From Aureispira anguillae (GTDB lineage: Bacteria > Bacteroidota > Bacteroidia > Chitinophagales > Saprospiraceae), in contig NZ_AP026869.1 of assembly GCF_026000115.1 (NCBI RefSeq), positions 23,091-87,090 of the forward strand: a DNA stretch of 64,000 nt, in the 5' to 3' direction. Under the pieces are notes generated by a model, which was given only the letters and a program-made list of their open reading frames with translations, was not told the origin of the DNA and did not search any database. The first letter of the stretch is position 1, and each line of letters starts with the position of its first letter. Made by a program: the position numbers and the translations under genes. Shown here one piece after another: positions 63,158-64,000 of the stretch.

Positions 63158-63751
63158 CTATTTCCGCTTACGGAAACCATTAATTTCTACTTCTTGATGG
63201 CGAAGGTATTTATAGAGAGTCGCCTTACTAATAGAAAGGTTTTTGCAAATTTCTACAATACTTAATTTCTCTGCTTTATAAAGGGCTTCAGCAGCAATAG
63301 CTTTTTGTTGTGCTTTTTCTGATAAACCTTTAGGTCTTCCACCTACTCGCCCTCTAGCTCTAGCAGCTTTGAGTCCAGCTTGGGTGCGTTCCCGGATAAT
63401 GTCTCTTTCAAATTCAGCAAGTGAAGCAAAAATATTAAAAACTAGTCGACCTTGAGAGGTAGTTGTATCAATTGGATCATTGATACTTTGGAGTCCGATT
63501 CCTTTTTCATTTAATTCATGGACCAATTGAACAAGATGTTTGAGCGAGCGTCCCAATCGATCCAATTTCCAAATAATCAAAATATCTCCTTTCCGTAATT
63601 GAGAAAGAAGTCTGTCTAACTCTATCCGTTCAGTTTTAGCACCACTGACAACTTCATGGAAAATCTTTTTACAGCCTGTCTTTTTCAAGGCATCAATCTG
63701 CAAATCTAAACTTTGATCTTTTGTACTGACTCTTGCGTATCCAAATTTCAT
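63158..63751 (-). CDS. serine recombinase (resolvase/invertase), intact
   Basis: 197 residues: YARVSTKDQSLDLQ with Ser9, IIWKLDRLGRSLKHLV, ASLAEFERDIIRERTQAGL, GGRPKGLSEKAQQ and a C-terminal HTH (LSIVEICKNLSISKATLYKY). All catalytic landmarks are present. Its middle and end are nearly identical to the broken copy at 47787-48110, so the two loci share a recent ancestor. No transposase is seen next to it within the window. Confidence 0.92.
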   Translation of the reverse strand: MKFGYARVSTKDQSLDLQIDALKKTGCKKIFHEVVSGAKTERIELDRLLSQLRKGDILIIWKLDRLGRSLKHLVQLVHELNEKGIGLQSINDPIDTTTSQGRLVFNIFASLAEFERDIIRERTQAGLKAARARGRVGGRPKGLSEKAQQKAIAAEALYKAEKLSIVEICKNLSISKATLYKYLRHQEVEINGFRKRK

Positions 63752-63855
63752 GGTACAAGTTTACAAAACTTATTTTAAATTGAAAAATTAAACTTAGATT
63801 TTATGAACCAGTTTTTTGAACATATCCAAGTCGCAATTTTGAGTTTTTGCATTTT

Positions 63856-63895
63856 AAGAGTAAAGTTCATAAAAAGGGTCCTTTTCTTTACTCTT
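63856..63895. promoter_or_regulatory. inverted repeat upstream of serine recombinase
   Basis: AAGAGTAAAG (63856-63865) and CTTTACTCTT (63886-63895) are perfect complements around a partly palindromic centre (AAAAGGGTCCTTTT). A third partial copy (AGAGTAAA) occurs near 63932. It sits about 105 bases upstream of the minus-strand recombinase start and could be its target site or operator. Confidence 0.4.
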
Positions 63896-64000
63896 TTACT
63901 TTCTCATAAACTTTTCCAATAAAAGGTGCTTTTAGAGTAAAAAAACTCGTATCTTTATCTAAGTAAAATTTATTTCAATTTTTAATGAGTTTATTTACTT

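Overview
The window looks like an AT-rich chromosome segment of a gliding, filament-type Bacteroidota bacterium. Several encoded proteins end in type IX secretion (T9SS) sorting domains, there is a PorP/SprF-type outer-membrane protein and a CHU_C gliding-type C-terminal domain, and one promoter fits the Bacteroidota TTTG / TAnnTTTG pattern. The mix of giant RHS proteins, SprB-like repeats and Tn3 transposons would suit Saprospiria (for example Aureispira relatives), but that placement is inference.

Layout. (1) 1-7100: the 3' part of an RHS polymorphic toxin gene with a papain-like toxin tip and overlapping immunity gene. It is followed by a displaced, stop-interrupted second RHS tip with its own immunity gene; both cassettes end in the same ~110-bp repeat. 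(2) 7138-14510: a graveyard of Tn3-family transposons. Two truncated transposases lie beside related terminal repeats, followed by one complete 3.98-kb Tn3 element (resolvase, res-like repeats, TnpA), an interrupted secreted-protein gene, a 175-bp folded MITE-like element and another Tn3-like end. (3) 14518-20200: an accessory/defence-type island with MazEF, an HNH protein with a small partner gene, a retron-type reverse transcriptase with an XRE regulator and an 88-aa protein, a candidate retron ncRNA, a winged-helix-like membrane protein and an invertase-type serine recombinase. (4) 20398-22850: small secreted proteins, long hairpins and a gene remnant. (5) 22921-26793: a complete Tn3 element with perfect 39-bp ends carrying a tyrosine recombinase. 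(6) 26846-29693: KilA-N protein, ArdC-type antirestriction protein and a C5 cytosine methyltransferase. (7) 29972-47172: five co-oriented genes for giant surface/secreted proteins (RHS with SLH-like segment, SprB-repeat protein, Asn-rich YadA-like fibre with peptidase S74 domain, Ig-like protein with CHU_C domain) ending in a PorP/SprF protein. (8) 47787-52474: a recombinase/pRiA4b-like chimera, a phosphodiester-glycosidase-like secreted protein and uncharacterised proteins. (9) 52770-63034: a third RHS toxin with an overlapping T9SS-sorted gene, a second phosphodiester-glycosidase-like protein and a LytTR response regulator/histidine kinase pair. (10) 63158-64000: an intact serine recombinase that matches the recombinase half of the chimera.

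The observation I rate highest is the retron-like locus at 15127-18391. The predicted ncRNA carries two separate 9-nt segments (18331-18339 and 18180-18188) complementary to the start-codon region of the 88-aa gene (18075-18086). The a2 arm of the ncRNA therefore overlaps that start codon, which suggests that folding or reverse transcription of the RNA gates translation of a small protein encoded with an XRE repressor and an RT. All calls rest on reading the sequence; no database search was run.
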